Assembly: GCA_031835245.1 (NCBI GenBank)
Contig: JAVKOQ010000066.1
Location: forward strand, 158,029-222,028
Direction: 5' to 3'
DNA length: 64,000 nt
From: Balamuthia mandrillaris
Lineage: Eukaryota > Discosea > Longamoebia > Balamuthiidae
In this document: positions 10,682 to 21,537 of the stretch, in pieces
How positions within the stretch are numbered: the first letter of the stretch is position 1
Layout: the number at the start of each line of letters is the position of its first letter
The notes under the pieces: generated by a model
Database searches by the model: none
Told to the model about the DNA's origin: nothing
The model's input: only the letters and a program-made list of their open reading frames with translations
Translations under genes and position numbers: made by a program

Positions 10682-11036
10682 TTATATATATTTATCTGAT
10701 CTTTAACTGCTGTGGAGGTGCGTGTGTGTTGCTTGGAAGAAAAAAAGTAGAAGAACAAGGGACAAGTGGGGGGGGTAAGCAAGCCGAGAATGGAAGAAGA
10801 AGAAGATAAGCGAAGCAGCAACCACAGTTCGCTTTTTTTTTTTTTAGAGCTTCGCTGAAGGGATGCGAATTCCGAACATGCCAATCTGCATTCCTAACCT
10901 GACGGCGAGGCATCGTAACGCCTGGCGACGAAGCGTCCTCTCTCCTCTCCTTCTCTCTCTCTCTTGTCTCGTTTCGTCGCGGCGATATGTCTACAGCAAT
11001 AGAGTAGTACAAGCGGCCGAAAAAAAGGAGAGGGGG
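10682..11036. promoter_or_regulatory. Divergent intergenic region (VWA / F-box repeat genes)
   Basis: About 355 bases between op-posed start codons. A TATATATA stretch lies at about 10684-10691, directly before the VWA ATG. The last 174 bases are also open in the F-box frame from an ATG at 10863, so that protein could start earlier. Confidence 0.35.
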
Positions 11037-12407
11037 ATGGAAGGGTCCTCTCCTCTTCCTTCGTCCACAGCGGTCACGCCCAGCGCTGCCACCGCCCAGC
11101 AAAGCAGCGGCCATGGGGAGGATGAGAAGAACTCTTGCGGTTGGCCGGTGGAAGAGCTCCTGCCTGCAGAAATGCTGTGCCATATCTTGCGCGCACTCCC
11201 GAAGGAGAGTGTGGCCCCGGCCTCGAGGACCTGCCGCCGGTGGTATGCTTGCAGCCCTCCAGGCATCAGACATAAGCTGTGCATGCGGTGGGCCTGCTCC
11301 TCCTTGGCTGCCTTGCAGTGGGTCCGCCTTGATCAGGACTGCCCTCTATCGGCCAACACTTGCGCCTTGGCTGCTGCGCAGGGCCAGCTGCAAGTGTTGC
11401 AATGGGCAAGGGAGCACGGATTCCCTTGGGACGAGAGCACTTGCCACGCGGCCGCAGAGAACGGCCAGCTGGAAGTGCTGCAATGGGCAAGAGAGAATGG
11501 AGCCCCGTGGGACGAAACGACTTGCACCAACGCTGCTGCGGGTGGCCATTTGGAGGTGCTTCAGTGGGCAAGAGCGAACGGCTGCCGTTGGGACGAAGAT
11601 ACCTGCACACTAGCTGCCTTCAACGGACATCTGAAGGTGCTGAAATGGGCAAGAAAGAACAGGTGTCCCTGGGACGCACTCACCTGCGCCTACGCTGCCG
11701 AGGGAGGCCACTTGGAAGTGTTGCAATGGGCGAGAGCAAATGGCTGCCCTTGGAATGCGGACACTTGTGCTCAGGCCGCTTGGGGCGGACACGTGGGGGT
11801 ATTGCTATGGGCCAGGGCAAACGGCTGTCCTTGGGGCGAGTGGACCTGCGCCTTCGCTGCTGAACGTGGCCATTTGTGGTTGCTGAAATGGGCGAGGGAG
11901 CAAGGCTGCCCTTGGGGCGAGCAATATTCTGACCGGCAGAAAGAGGCGTTCGCCAGGGGAATGGAAAACGGATGTCTTTGGAGCGAGCGCTTCCTCGACG
12001 TCGACATAGACCTTGACCTCTTGCACCGGTACCCGCTGAAGGTTCTCCAAACGTACTGCACGGATGAGGAGCTTGCGGTGCGAGGCCAATTCAAAAAAAG
12101 GCACTTCATCAGGGCCATTTTGAAGTACAACGGCATCTCTGATGCATCGGAGGAGGAAGAACCAGGAGAAGAAGAAGAAGAAGAAAGGGACGAAGAAGGA
12201 GGTGAGGATGAATATGAATACGAATATGAAGATACAGATGAAGATGAAGATGAGGATGAGAAGGAAGATGCAGATGATGAAGCTGAAGATGAAGATGAAA
12301 TGAGAAGGAAGATGAGGAAGCTGGAGATGGAGATGATGAAGCTGAAGCTGAAGATGAAAATGAGAAGGAAGATGAGGATGAATATGAAGAGGCGGAAGAG
12401 GAAGTAG
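11037..12407 (+). CDS. F-box protein with ankyrin-like 27-residue WAR/PW repeats; C terminus probably frameshifted
   Basis: After a Ser/Thr-rich start comes an F-box-like segment (PAEMLCHILRALP...CRRWYACSP, about residues 43-70), then about eight repeats of the form VLQWARxxGCPWDExTCxxAAxxGHLE, 27 residues or 81 bases each. This repeat type is known from amoeba, oomycete and giant-virus ankyrin-like proteins. F-box plus repeats suggests an SCF ubiquitin-ligase substrate receptor. The acidic tail (DEDEDEKED) breaks near 12297-12300: one A is missing relative to an adjacent copy at 12356-12360, and the frame turns from Asp/Glu to Met/Lys/Arg, stopping at 12407. The other frame stays acidic and reads DFYNVPWLEAG to a stop at 12511, so a frameshift or assembly slip is likely. 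An upstream ATG at 10863 is possible. Confidence 0.82.
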   Translation: MEGSSPLPSSTAVTPSAATAQQSSGHGEDEKNSCGWPVEELLPAEMLCHILRALPKESVAPASRTCRRWYACSPPGIRHKLCMRWACSSLAALQWVRLDQDCPLSANTCALAAAQGQLQVLQWAREHGFPWDESTCHAAAENGQLEVLQWARENGAPWDETTCTNAAAGGHLEVLQWARANGCRWDEDTCTLAAFNGHLKVLKWARKNRCPWDALTCAYAAEGGHLEVLQWARANGCPWNADTCAQAAWGGHVGVLLWARANGCPWGEWTCAFAAERGHLWLLKWAREQGCPWGEQYSDRQKEAFARGMENGCLWSERFLDVDIDLDLLHRYPLKVLQTYCTDEELAVRGQFKKRHFIRAILKYNGISDASEEEEPGEEEEEERDEEGGEDEYEYEYEDTDEDEDEDEKEDADDEAEDEDEMRRKMRKLEMEMMKLKLKMKMRRKMRMNMKRRKRK

Positions 12408-12694
12408 ACTTTTATAATGTCCCCTGGTTGGAAGCTGGTACCAGTGAAGTTGTTACGAGAATACTGCCTCACGGAACGACTCTCGGTGCCCACAAACGCC
12501 ACAAGAGCTGACTTGATCCAAGCCATCCGAGGCAGCCGGAGACAGCAAAGACAGCAATGAAGAATATTGAAACAAAGTTTCTTCTTTCTCTCTCTCTCTC
12601 TCTCTCTCATGAGCCATGATTGATGAAAAGCGTGTGTATTACTAAAAGAAGAGAGCACATGGGCAGAAACGTACCAACTTTTTTTTGCCCTGCT

Positions 12695-13658
12695 TCATTC
12701 CTTGTAGTACATCTCAATGGTGACCTTGCTGAACTCCCCAAAGGTCATGCCTCCTTCTCTGAACCTCTCCACAGCACACTGCTTCACCTCCACTCCCTCC
12801 GGTGGGGCCATGTGCTGGTCAAAATTGGGCTGCATGAACACCGCGAGCGTCTCCCTGGTGATGCCTCTGCTCTCCGGCCACTTGATGGCCTGCACGGCGT
12901 GAGGGGTGGCGCGCAGCACGCCACCGCTCAGTATTTGGGCCGTCTCTCCGATTTGGTAGGCAATGTAGTTGCTCGGCATGCGCACTTTGAACTCCTCTCC
13001 GTCCCTTCTCCTCACCCAAAGACCGGCCTCACCATCTGGACAAGGCACCGAAACGTAGTCTCCTTCTCCTTTCTCAGAGGAGGTGAAATAGGCAGCAGGA
13101 CAGAGAGCAGTGAGAGCACCGTGGTCGTTGTGCCAGCCGCACCAAGAGTCGCGAGTGCGAGGGGTTTGGTCCTCGTCCACGGCAAAGTAGTGCAGCAGGC
13201 GGGCCTTGCAGGTGCGAGATTCCTTGATGATATCCTGGAGAACGTTGTCCCCGTAAGTAGGACTTTGGGCCTTTACTGCTCGTATTACGATGATAAGAAA
13301 AGAAGAAACAAATGGTAAGAAGAGAGGAGAGAATAAAAAGGCAAGGCCGAAGAGAGAAGAAAGGAGAAAGGCGAAGGAGAAAAGAGGAAGGAAAGAGAGG
13401 CATACAGAGAATACAAACCGTGCCTATCGCACTGCTCCGCAACGAGCTCTCCTACCTGAACCATGAGACGGCCCAACCGCTTGAAACTGGGTTCCAGCTG
13501 AGGAAAGTCCTCGCGCGGCCACACGTTGGGAAGGCAGACCTCTGGGAAGTTCTTGATCATCTCAGGGTCCTCCGTGGGCACGTCGTACTGCGGGTTAGCA
13601 TAGAAGGAGCCTTTGAACGTGTCAAACTGACCTGTTTGTTTGTGTGTTAGTTTCCGTT

Positions 13659-13701
<43 letters not shown>

Positions 13702-13759
13702 CGAGAGACGGCGGGACACAAAGAGAGGGAGAGAGAGGGAGAGAGAGAGAGAAGAGATC

Positions 13760-13804
<45 letters not shown>

Positions 13805-14247
13805 AGGAATCAGTTCAGTAATTTCTTTGTTTGTTTACCTGGTTTGAGGATCTCTTTGCCGTGACTCCAACCGAAGCTGTAGCCAGACTCGGGGCTTTCC
13901 AGCTTTTTCTTGGCCTCCTCGGGGAGGTGCGCAAACTCCACGGCCAGCCGCATAAACTCCTCCCGGTACTCGGCAAACTGCGGCACGTTCTTCACGACCA
14001 GCAGGCCGATGCCGTGGTAGCCAAAGGCCTCCTCGATGGAGGCCGAGAGGTCGGCGTGGCTCTCCAGGCCGGCATAATCCAGGACAACTACGCCGTGTTC
14101 TGTTTTCTCCACAGGAAGCTTTATTTTATTGTTCAGTGTGATTGGTGAACGAAGCAAAAAAACAAAAAAAAAAAGAGCGAAGCGAGGAGGAAAGAAACGA
14201 AGCAGACGAGAAAGAAAACAGCGTACAGAGGACGTGGCGGACTGCAT
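12695..14247 (-). CDS. 2-oxoglutarate/Fe(II)-dependent oxygenase, isopenicillin N synthase-like
   Basis: Four exons: 14247-14227, 14118-13839, 13631-13419, 13275-12695, total 364 residues. The N-terminal DIOX_N-like region includes GYHGIGLLVVKN and a fold segment GYSFGWSHGKE. The double-stranded beta helix has the iron ligands in WHNDHGALT (H-x-D) and ATPHAVQ (distal His). The usual RxS that binds 2-oxoglutarate appears as RET. The family hydroxylates, desaturates or cyclises small molecules using O2 and 2-oxoglutarate; the substrate cannot be told. The third intron contains long GA runs. The first exon encodes only seven residues. Confidence 0.88.
13660..13802. repeat. (GA)n microsatellite in an intron
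   Basis: About 140 bases of mostly GA with scattered interruptions. It lies in the second intron of the oxygenase gene, leaving the splice sites intact. Confidence 0.85.
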
Positions 14248-14447
14248 CTTCTTAGCGAAGCGGCGTGTTCCTTTCTTTTACTTCTTTTTCGTTGTTTTAT
14301 TTTTTTTTTTGATTGCGAATAATGGGAGGAGGTGCCATGTGGCACCTTTGCCAAAAATTGAATAGAGTAAAACACATTAGCGAACTCAAAACACGCCGAT
14401 CTTTAGTAAAAGGCGAAAAATCGATACGTTCTGTTCTGAGTTCTGTG

Positions 14448-14533
14448 GAACGTCCCACCCCACAACGCTGCAAAGTCCCACCACCCTCGGTAAACGTCCC
14501 CACCCTCAGGTAATTTACCCACCCTAATATGTA
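14448..14533 (+). repeat. Left terminal inverted repeat of the MULE element
   Basis: Contains TCCCACCCCAC, TCCCACCACCCTCGG, CCCCACCCTCAGGTAA and TTTACCCACCCTAAT spaced at about 20 bases. Its reverse complement aligns along its whole length with 18042-18136. Confidence 0.7.
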
Positions 14534-14679
14534 TTTACAATAACCCATTATTTTGTGCTATTTGCCACCAAAGCGTGTACAATATTATTTAGAGAGGCGG
14601 AGAAAAGGATCAGAAAAACCCGGCACTATTTCTTTTGTGCTTTTTTTTCGTTTTGTTCTTTTGGCCAGTCTTTTCTTTG

Positions 14680-17600
14680 TCACGCTGGGCACCTTTTCTT
14701 CGTTCTGTTCTTTTTTTGAGGAGAGAGGAGCTTCACGACCTGTGTTTTCTGGTACCGTGGGTTGGGCTTCAGTTGTCGTTTTGGAGAGAGAGGCTTCCTT
14801 TTGTCCACTCGGGGATCCTGGTAGTTCACCACGGGTGCGACGCCATAGATCTCTTCCGTTTTACAGTTCTTTTGCCATTGAGAGGTACGCTTTGCTTTGC
14901 ACTCTTCAAAAATGACAAACATCAACTTCAGAAAAAGAATCTGCTTGATACAAAAAGTGACAAACATACCACTTTGCGTTTTTGTTTTTTGATTTTGTTG
15001 TTTTTTTGGTGCAGCCGCCGCCACCGCCGCTGCCTTTTTCTTTGTTGTTTCAGGTTTTGTTAATTTTGATTGAAAGGTACGTTCGGTTTCTGGTGTTTGT
15101 GTGAGGTGTTAGCTAAAAGTAGGAAAGGAGGGAGAGATTTTGTTTAAAAAAAAGAGATACTAACTTAATTCAAGCAAACATTCTTCTGTGAGTCGCAGGT
15201 TGGTTGCTACTTTCGGCCGCTTTGTTGTATTGCGCGGCCTCCCAGGTGATGACTTCCCTGTAGCATATGCGATTGCTTGTTCTGCTTCTTCCTTGCTAGA
15301 GTACTCGATTTTTGGCTCCACTGGATGTTGATGCTTTGTTCCTTGATTTTTGTTTGCATTCAGTTTGTCTTTCTCCTTTTCCTTCTCCTCCTCCTTCTCC
15401 TCCTTCTCCTCCTTCTCTTCTTTCTTATTGTTGTGTTCTTCTCCTTCAGAAGTTTCTTCCTCAAGATCTCCGCCGTCGTCCTCACCAAGTTCATCCATCG
15501 ATGGCTCCTCCAACAGTAGCAGCGCCTGCTGTTCCTCGGCCTGTTCATCTCCCTCCTCTCCTTCCACATCTTCATCATCAAGGGTAACAGGCGCTACACG
15601 TTGCTCCAGGGAGTCAGTATCATCTGCTTCAACGATGTCATCTTCAACTATTCTTGCCACTTGTGAGGTGCTGCTGTTGGTGCGTCTTGTTTGTCTTTTC
15701 AGCCCAAGCTCTAAAAGGTTCTGATCTGAAAATGTTTTCTGTAGATGAGCAGCAAGTCCAAAAACGTGTTTGCACCTCCTACCATAATACCGAAAGTAAG
15801 GACAGGGGCATGAAGGCAATTCTATAGTCACGTCGTACTCATTCCATTTGAAAACGCCGTCAGCAAGCTCTACAAAATGTGCGTTCAATCCTTCTTCTAC
15901 CTCTTTTTCCTCTCTGTCGTTGTTGTTGTCATCGTTTTTGCTGCCATTCTCTATTTCTTCTTTTTCTTTCTGTTTCTCACTCTGTTGGTGCTGTGCCAGC
16001 CGCAATCCCTCTTGATATCTCCTCCAAAGCCGGCAAACACCAAGGCTTGGGCGTTGCGGTAGTACATCGATGCGGTTGAGCTCCACATTGTAGCGGCGAA
16101 ACACATTGTCTGCTAGCGTTAAGACCAAGTTGTGATCCCCTTTGGTGCCTTTGCAGTGGAAATCACGAAGAATGCTACGAAAGATCGTCTCTGTTGCATT
16201 GTTGGTATTCCACAAGCCCTCTCGGTACCCAGGACGATCAATGCTTTTCCACGTTGATGCCCATGGAGGAGAAAGCCAGTTCTTGTCAAAGTACTGCCAA
16301 AAACGGGTAATCCTCTTTTTTTGGCAATAGTTCTTCAACACTTTTGTTGCTTCTTCCTCTGCATCTTCTGTCATGGCATGTTGCAGTCTTTTTAACAAAC
16401 CCAATACACTTCCATCATCCTTCCCTTGTTGTTTGGTATTATTGTTAGTTTCTACTTGTATGAGCAACAACGAGAGGGAGAGAGCAGATGCATGAAAGAG
16501 AGAGAACAAACCATACTGCGCAACTTTTTTTCTCCACAGTTGTTGTGCATGAAAGTCACACAACCCCACCTGAAAGCCAGCACTTGTCGCCCCGTTACGC
16601 TCCACCTTGTCTTTGTCGATCATTACGAAGGGTTGCCACGTAGGTTTTGGGGAGTAGATCGTTGTCGTCTGTGTCTCAAAAAAGTGACGAACAGACGAAA
16701 GGAAAAAGCGCACAACTGCTGCTCGTTCCTTGCTAGCAACAGCGAAGGCAACAGGCCAGCTCCGTCCCAAGTCATCTTGCACCACCAGTGCCCAAACGGG
16801 GGGATGTGACTTGGATAGCTTGTAGATGCTGTCCAGGCCGACTACATCCTTACCCCATCGCTGAAGCACAGTGACTGCATAAGGCGCGATCAGAAAAATC
16901 ATCCATGGCCGACGGGCCGCCGTGCGATCAAGGATGTACGTTTCACGGCTCTCCAAAGGTGGGAAAAGGATAGTAGAAGCCAGTTCTGGCCGATTCAAGG
17001 CCTCTTGGAGGGCTTCTGCTCTGGTTTGCCCTTTCTTGCCGATTCGCAGTTTTTTCCTTCCGTTGTGGATTACAGTGGCAATCTCCTGCACAGTGGGTAC
17101 ATCCCGAGCATCCTTGCCCAGCTCACAAGCGCCCCCCAGCAACATTCGTTGCAGCTCGTGCGCCGTCATTGCTCCTCCTCTCCCATTCATTCCGTCTTCT
17201 TTTGTTCCTTGCCCATCCATCTGGCGGAGCCACTGCCGAAGCGCAGGTGTCATAGGCAAAGCGGAAGGCGCGCAAACCCCAGGTCCGTGGCTTTGGGCTT
17301 CCTTCTGGATGTAGATGTAGGCAGTGTTTAGCTCATCTCTAAACACCACCCAACGGCTTTGTACTTCACAGTCCTTTAGTTTTTTGTTCTTCTTTCCTCT
17401 TGCAGGAGGAGCACAGGCAAAGCCGCCAGAGCAGTGAAGATTCTCGCTGAGTGCAACCTCAAGGACCCCATTCTTCACCTTCTTGACTTTAGGCGCCACC
17501 AACACTTTCACTCCTTCAAGGGTGGGCCGCGGATTACTAAGCACCTTCACTCCTGTTCGCTTTGTAAGCCCACGAGTTGATCTCCATTGGACTCGATAAA

Positions 17601-17712
17601 AGGTCGGAGCATCCTCTCCACCATTGTACAACCGTGAAAGCTGCTGCAATGGAACCTTTCGTTCAAAAATCCACCCGTAAATCTCGGCAAATCTTTTTTT
17701 CTTCGCTTCCAT
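14680..17712 (-). CDS. MULE-family transposase with SWIM zinc finger, intact
   Basis: Three exons: 17712-15165, 15089-14970, 14903-14680, joined in phase to 963 residues. The catalytic core shows VVGLDSIYK (about residue 294), FVMIDKDK (about 365) and NNATETIFRS (about 508), the expected D, D, E of Mutator-like transposases, with CDFHAQQLW between. A SWIM finger CPCPYFRYYGRRCKHV follows at about 634-650. An acidic Glu/Lys-rich region comes next, then a basic Pro/Lys tail (KKKAAAAVAAAAPKKQQ, PLSPKRQLKPNPRY) that could bind DNA. No stop or frameshift is seen. The ATG at 17712 gives MEAKKKRFAEIYGWIF; an in-frame ATG at 17835 would add a hydrophobic leader and seems less likely. It is either recently active or domesticated. 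Confidence 0.85.
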
Positions 17713-18041
17713 AATGAGAAAAAAAAAAAGGAAAAAACAAAAAGCCAAACAAACAAAAAAGGTGTGGGATGGTTGTGTGTAGCTGTTTCTAGTTGAAAGA
17801 AAAAAGTTAAAGAAGAAGACCTTGTTACAACCCAAGAAAAAGTAACGGTAACGTTATTGAAAAAAAAAGGCGGGAACAAAAAGAAAAGTATGGCGGGCAA
17901 GAATGGTGAGAGGAATACCCGTTGACCAAGGATACAGCATGCTTTCAATTCCTGACAGTTTCTTTTACAACGGTTATTCCTCTCGCCAAGCAAAGAGAAA
18001 CACAGTAGCAATGTAACGATAGAGTTACTCATAATTCATGT

Positions 18042-18136
18042 CACCCTAATAGGTTGGGACTTTTACCTGAGGGGTGGAATTTTTATCGGTGGGGTGGGAA
18101 GTTTATGGTCGTGGGGTGGGATATCTACCATTTTGC
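18042..18136 (-). repeat. Right terminal inverted repeat of the MULE element
   Basis: Plus strand reads CACCCTAATAGGTTGGGAC and TACCTGAGGGGTGG, then GGTGGGGTGGGAAG and CGTGGGGTGGGAT. It mirrors the left end with roughly 70 percent identity by eye. Confidence 0.65.
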
Positions 18137-18289
18137 GTTCTGTGTTAATTTTTCTGAATTGGCCAGGTTTGCAATTTATAGTTGAGTTCGTAGCTCAGGA
18201 TTATGGGATTTCGGATATGAGAGTAGACAAATTGTCACTGCGCTTTTTAGCTGCAATGGACAGGAGAGCGATTGAAAGCAAAAAAAAAA

Positions 18290-18631
18290 ATGGAAGGGAC
18301 GCAAAGAGGAGGACCCATCCAGCAACGGATCGAAGAGAAGCTGCGAACCCACCTCCACCCGCTCGCCCACTGCGAGGTGGTCAACGAGAGCGACCGCCAC
18401 TGCGTGCCCAAGAACTCGGAAACGCATTTCAAGGTGTTGCTCGTGAGCGAGCGCTTCGAGGGGCTCTCCCTCTTGGAGCGGCATCGCCTGGTGAATCAGG
18501 CCTTGGTGGAGGAGCTGCAGGGCGGCGTGCACGCCCTCTCCATCAACGCCAAAACGCCGACGCAGTGGGAGAAGCTGCAGGAGAAGAAGATCCATGACAC
18601 TCCGGCTTGTTTAGGTGGCATCCGCAAATAA
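18290..18631 (+). CDS. BolA-like protein (BOLA1 type)
   Basis: Single exon, 113 residues. The whole BolA fold is present: IQQRIEEKLRTHL, then NESDRHCVPKNSETHFKV, RFEGLSLLERHRLVNQAL and GVHALSINAKTPTQW, ending CLGGIRK. The HAL and FEGL...RHR segments and the CLGG ending resemble BOLA1. BolA proteins pair with monothiol glutaredoxins and help iron-sulfur cluster insertion; BOLA1 is mitochondrial in animals. No obvious targeting presequence is seen with this start, so location is uncertain. The ATG follows a run of ten A. Confidence 0.92.
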   Translation: MEGTQRGGPIQQRIEEKLRTHLHPLAHCEVVNESDRHCVPKNSETHFKVLLVSERFEGLSLLERHRLVNQALVEELQGGVHALSINAKTPTQWEKLQEKKIHDTPACLGGIRK

Positions 18632-18777
18632 TATTGTTTTAAAAAAAGAGAGCAAGATTTTGTTTATAGCAGATTAGATTCGTTGTTTTGGATTTGTTTT
18701 TTTACATCGTTATTGTTTTCTTCTTTCGTTCTTCCGTTTCTTCTTGTTCTTCTTCTTGTTCTTCTTGTTCTTCTTGT

Positions 18778-21000
18778 TTAAGAAGTCTCTTCTTTCTTTT
18801 CTGCTTCTTCTGTCGTTGTTGATGATGAAGATGAACCCTTCAAACCAACTGTTGAGGTGGAAGCTCCGTCTTTTGAAGAAGAAGAAGCAGTTCCTTTATC
18901 GACATCAGTAGGAGAAGAAGAAGATTTGTTGTTGTTTGCTTGTTGTTTCTCTGCCCCGCTTCCGCTTCGCAGTTCCATCTGCTTTAACCGTTGATCCAAT
19001 GCATGTAATGCTAATGCTCTGTTTTTTGTTATATATAAAGGTAAGATAGAGAGAGAGAGAGAAGAAGAGAGAGAGAGAGAGAAAAGCTCTGAAAGAGAAA
19101 GAAAGTGAAAAAAAAATGAAGCAAGAAATACCTTCTGCGTTCAACATCAGCAGCAGAGGAAGCAGCGGAGGAGGAAGCAGCGGAAGAGGAAGACGCAAAT
19201 GGAGACTCGATATCGGAGGAAGACTCTGTGTGATGCCCCTTCAACGGACACAAACGACATAGCCTTAACAGGTTGTAGAAGATGTCTCCAATGGTGCTCA
19301 TTGTTGGTCTGGATGAAGCAGAGAGAAGAAAGTGGATAAGGAAGAAGGAGAGGAGAAGGCAGCAAAAGAATGACTTACTGCATGTTTTCCGGGAAGAAGC
19401 TGCTAAAGGAGAATCCAGGAGTAAGATCGCCAACAACGGACTTGTTTCCGGGTTGTCGTTGGAAGAAACGAAGATACACCCAAGAAACGACCAAACCCCA
19501 AAACATGAATGGTTGTGGAGCTCTGAACAAGATTGCCATCAATACAGACAAACAAAAAACAATCATTGGAAGTTGCTAACAGAAAGAGAAAGGTTAGAAA
19601 GAAAAAGAAGAACAAGAAGAAGAACAAGAAGAAGGAGGAGGAGGAGGAGGAGAAGAAGAAGAAGAAACAAGGAGGAGGAAGAAGAAGAACAACAACAAGA
19701 AGAACAAACAAGCAGAAGAAAGAAGAAAGAAGAAGAAGAAGAAGAAGAAGAAGAGAGTGTGAGAGAACAAGAGGAACAAGAAGAAGAAGAAAACCTTGAC
19801 TCGTAGCTTGACAAAGAAGAACGTAATTTCTCGTTCGGGGTGAGCTTGCTTCATGGTGACCACCAAACCAGCAAACAAGGCGCCACTTCCATACACCGAG
19901 TATTCAAATCTGTTTATGTTTGTTTATGTTGCTTTAGTCTCAACACGAGAAAGAGAAAGAGAAAGAGAGAGAGAGAGAGAGATAAAGAGAGGAGAGAACA
20001 AAGAAAAAAATATGAAAGAAGAGAGACAGAAAAGAAGAGCAAAGAAAGAATACATACAGAAGGTCAGTGCTGTAGGTGCAAAGGTAGACGATGAAGATGC
20101 AACAAAAAGTGATAATGCTGGAAAGAATAGTGACCACCAGCACAAAGCGAAGGAACTCGATAGTGCCCCACATCAGTTCCAGTTGCCTTCCGGTTTGCAG
20201 AAGGATGAGCACCGTTACAAGCACCTTTGCAACAAAGTTAGTACACAAAGTAGAGAAAATGGAACAGAGCAGAATAGCAGACGAGAGAGAAGGAAAGAGT
20301 ACGCCAAGGAAGTTAGTTTCGACGAAAGCAGAAGTAATAAGGTTCCACACCCAAAAGTGGGCCAAGAACGTACTGTTGAACACAAAGAGAGAAAAAAACA
20401 TTAGGCAAAGAGAGAAAGAGAAGAGAGAACGAAAGGAGCAGCGAGAGCAGCGAGGGTAGTAAGAGAGCGAGAGCAGCAAGAGAGCGAGAGCAGCAAGAGA
20501 GCGCGAGAAGAAAGAGGAAAGAGAGCAGAGAGAGCAGAGAGGACGGAGAAGAAAGAGGAGAGCAGAGATGCAGAGAGAAAGCGAAGAGAGAGAGAGAGAA
20601 CAACGAGAGAAAGGACCAGAACTTGAGAAGAGTGAACAAAAGGACACGAGAAGGAAAGAACATCGAACGAGAGAGAAACGAGACAAAGAGAGGAAGCGTA
20701 GAAGCAGAGAAGAGAGTAGACGAGCATACTTTGCAGGGATCAAGGCGAGGACATTGAACAAGGGCGGGTAGAGGAGCGTGAGAACGAAAAACAGAGGGAC
20801 GGTCACCACCAACGCTTTGGTGAGAGGCGGCGTCTCCTTCCAAAACTCTGCTGGGTTGGCCAGCGCCGTCTAGAACAGCAAGCGTTGCGTACCCATCATT
20901 AGGCAACAAAGATTAGATCTATCCATCCAGTGAGAGAAAGAGAGAGAGAGAGAGAGAAGAGAACCTGAATGGAGTGTTCACCCGTTCCTTGCGCTACCAT
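18778..21000 (-). CDS. TMEM115-like Golgi rhomboid-fold membrane protein
   Basis: Eight exons: 21000-20965, 20869-20730, 20372-20303, 20224-20058, 19909-19795, 19575-19379, 19308-19132, 19018-18778, total 380 residues (human about 351). Matching landmarks are HFWVWNLITSAFVE, QLELMWGTIEFLRF, GALFAGLVVTMKQ, then SWVYLRFFQR and SFSSFFPENMQ, and late DVERRRALALHALDQRLK. Several hydrophobic segments fit a multi-spanning protein; the last 60 residues are Ser/Thr-rich. TMEM115 works at the Golgi with the COG complex and retrograde transport. Introns carry GA and TTC microsatellites. No rhomboid-protease catalytic Ser/His pair is evident, as expected for this subfamily. Confidence 0.9.
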
Positions 21001-21537
21001 GATGAAACTAACTGCTGAGGCCTCTCGTTCTTCGTCTCTTCTCTTTGTTGTGTGTTGTTTGTTTATTAAAACAAAAAACTAAGATAGCACGGCTGTGGAG
21101 AGGGGTTGTGGCCAAGAGGAGGAGGAGGAGGAGCACCGCTGCGGAAGGCGCCTTTTTCGTCTTTTCTTTCTTCCTTTTTTTTTGTGGCTTTGGCAAATTC
21201 GTGGTTTTTTGGTAGTCCACCGGGATCGTTTCGCCCGGTGGTGGAATGACATCAGCATCCCCGCTATGTGCAATGGCAGGACTGCCGCACACGTCAGCGG
21301 GAAGAGCGCTTGGATAGCGAGCGAGTTGTGTCCAAAGGAAGCGGTGCAGCTCACAAGACCAAAGTGTGCAACATTGCTGCACTTTTTGTTGCCATAAAAT
21401 TAATAATATCGAAACAAACGATAATAATTTGAACGCATGAAAAACATTTAAATTATTACGATAATCAATAACCTTAGCACAAAAAAAGGAAATTTTTGAA
21501 GAAAATTCAATAAATTATTTCGAATTGAGTAACAAAA
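21001..21537. promoter_or_regulatory. Divergent intergenic region (TMEM115-like / F-box RasGEF)
   Basis: About 540 bases between two start codons. The 150 bases next to the RasGEF ATG are very AT-rich. No exon or RNA gene recognised. Confidence 0.4.

Larger units (their letters stand above)
14448..18136. mobile_element. MULE (Mutator-like) DNA transposon, about 3.7 kb
   Basis: A transposase gene with MULE DDE and SWIM finger is bracketed by degenerate terminal inverted repeats of roughly 85-95 bases, rich in CCCACCCC and TTTACC motifs (left 14448-14533, right 18042-18136 in reverse). The octamer GTTCTGTG occurs at 14440-14447 and at 18137-18144, which would fit a target-site duplication of Mutator size, though the right inverted repeat must then carry about ten extra terminal bases. 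The element lies between the oxygenase and BolA genes. Confidence 0.7.

Noticed and set aside
11340-11930. Regular 81-base repeats that might suggest a CRISPR-like array
   Set aside because: The units encode an in-frame 27-residue protein repeat, have no unique spacers, and the genome is eukaryotic.
14331-14346. 16-base palindrome GGTGCCATGTGGCACC near the oxygenase start
   Set aside because: Short enough to occur by chance in 64 kb and with no second copy noticed.
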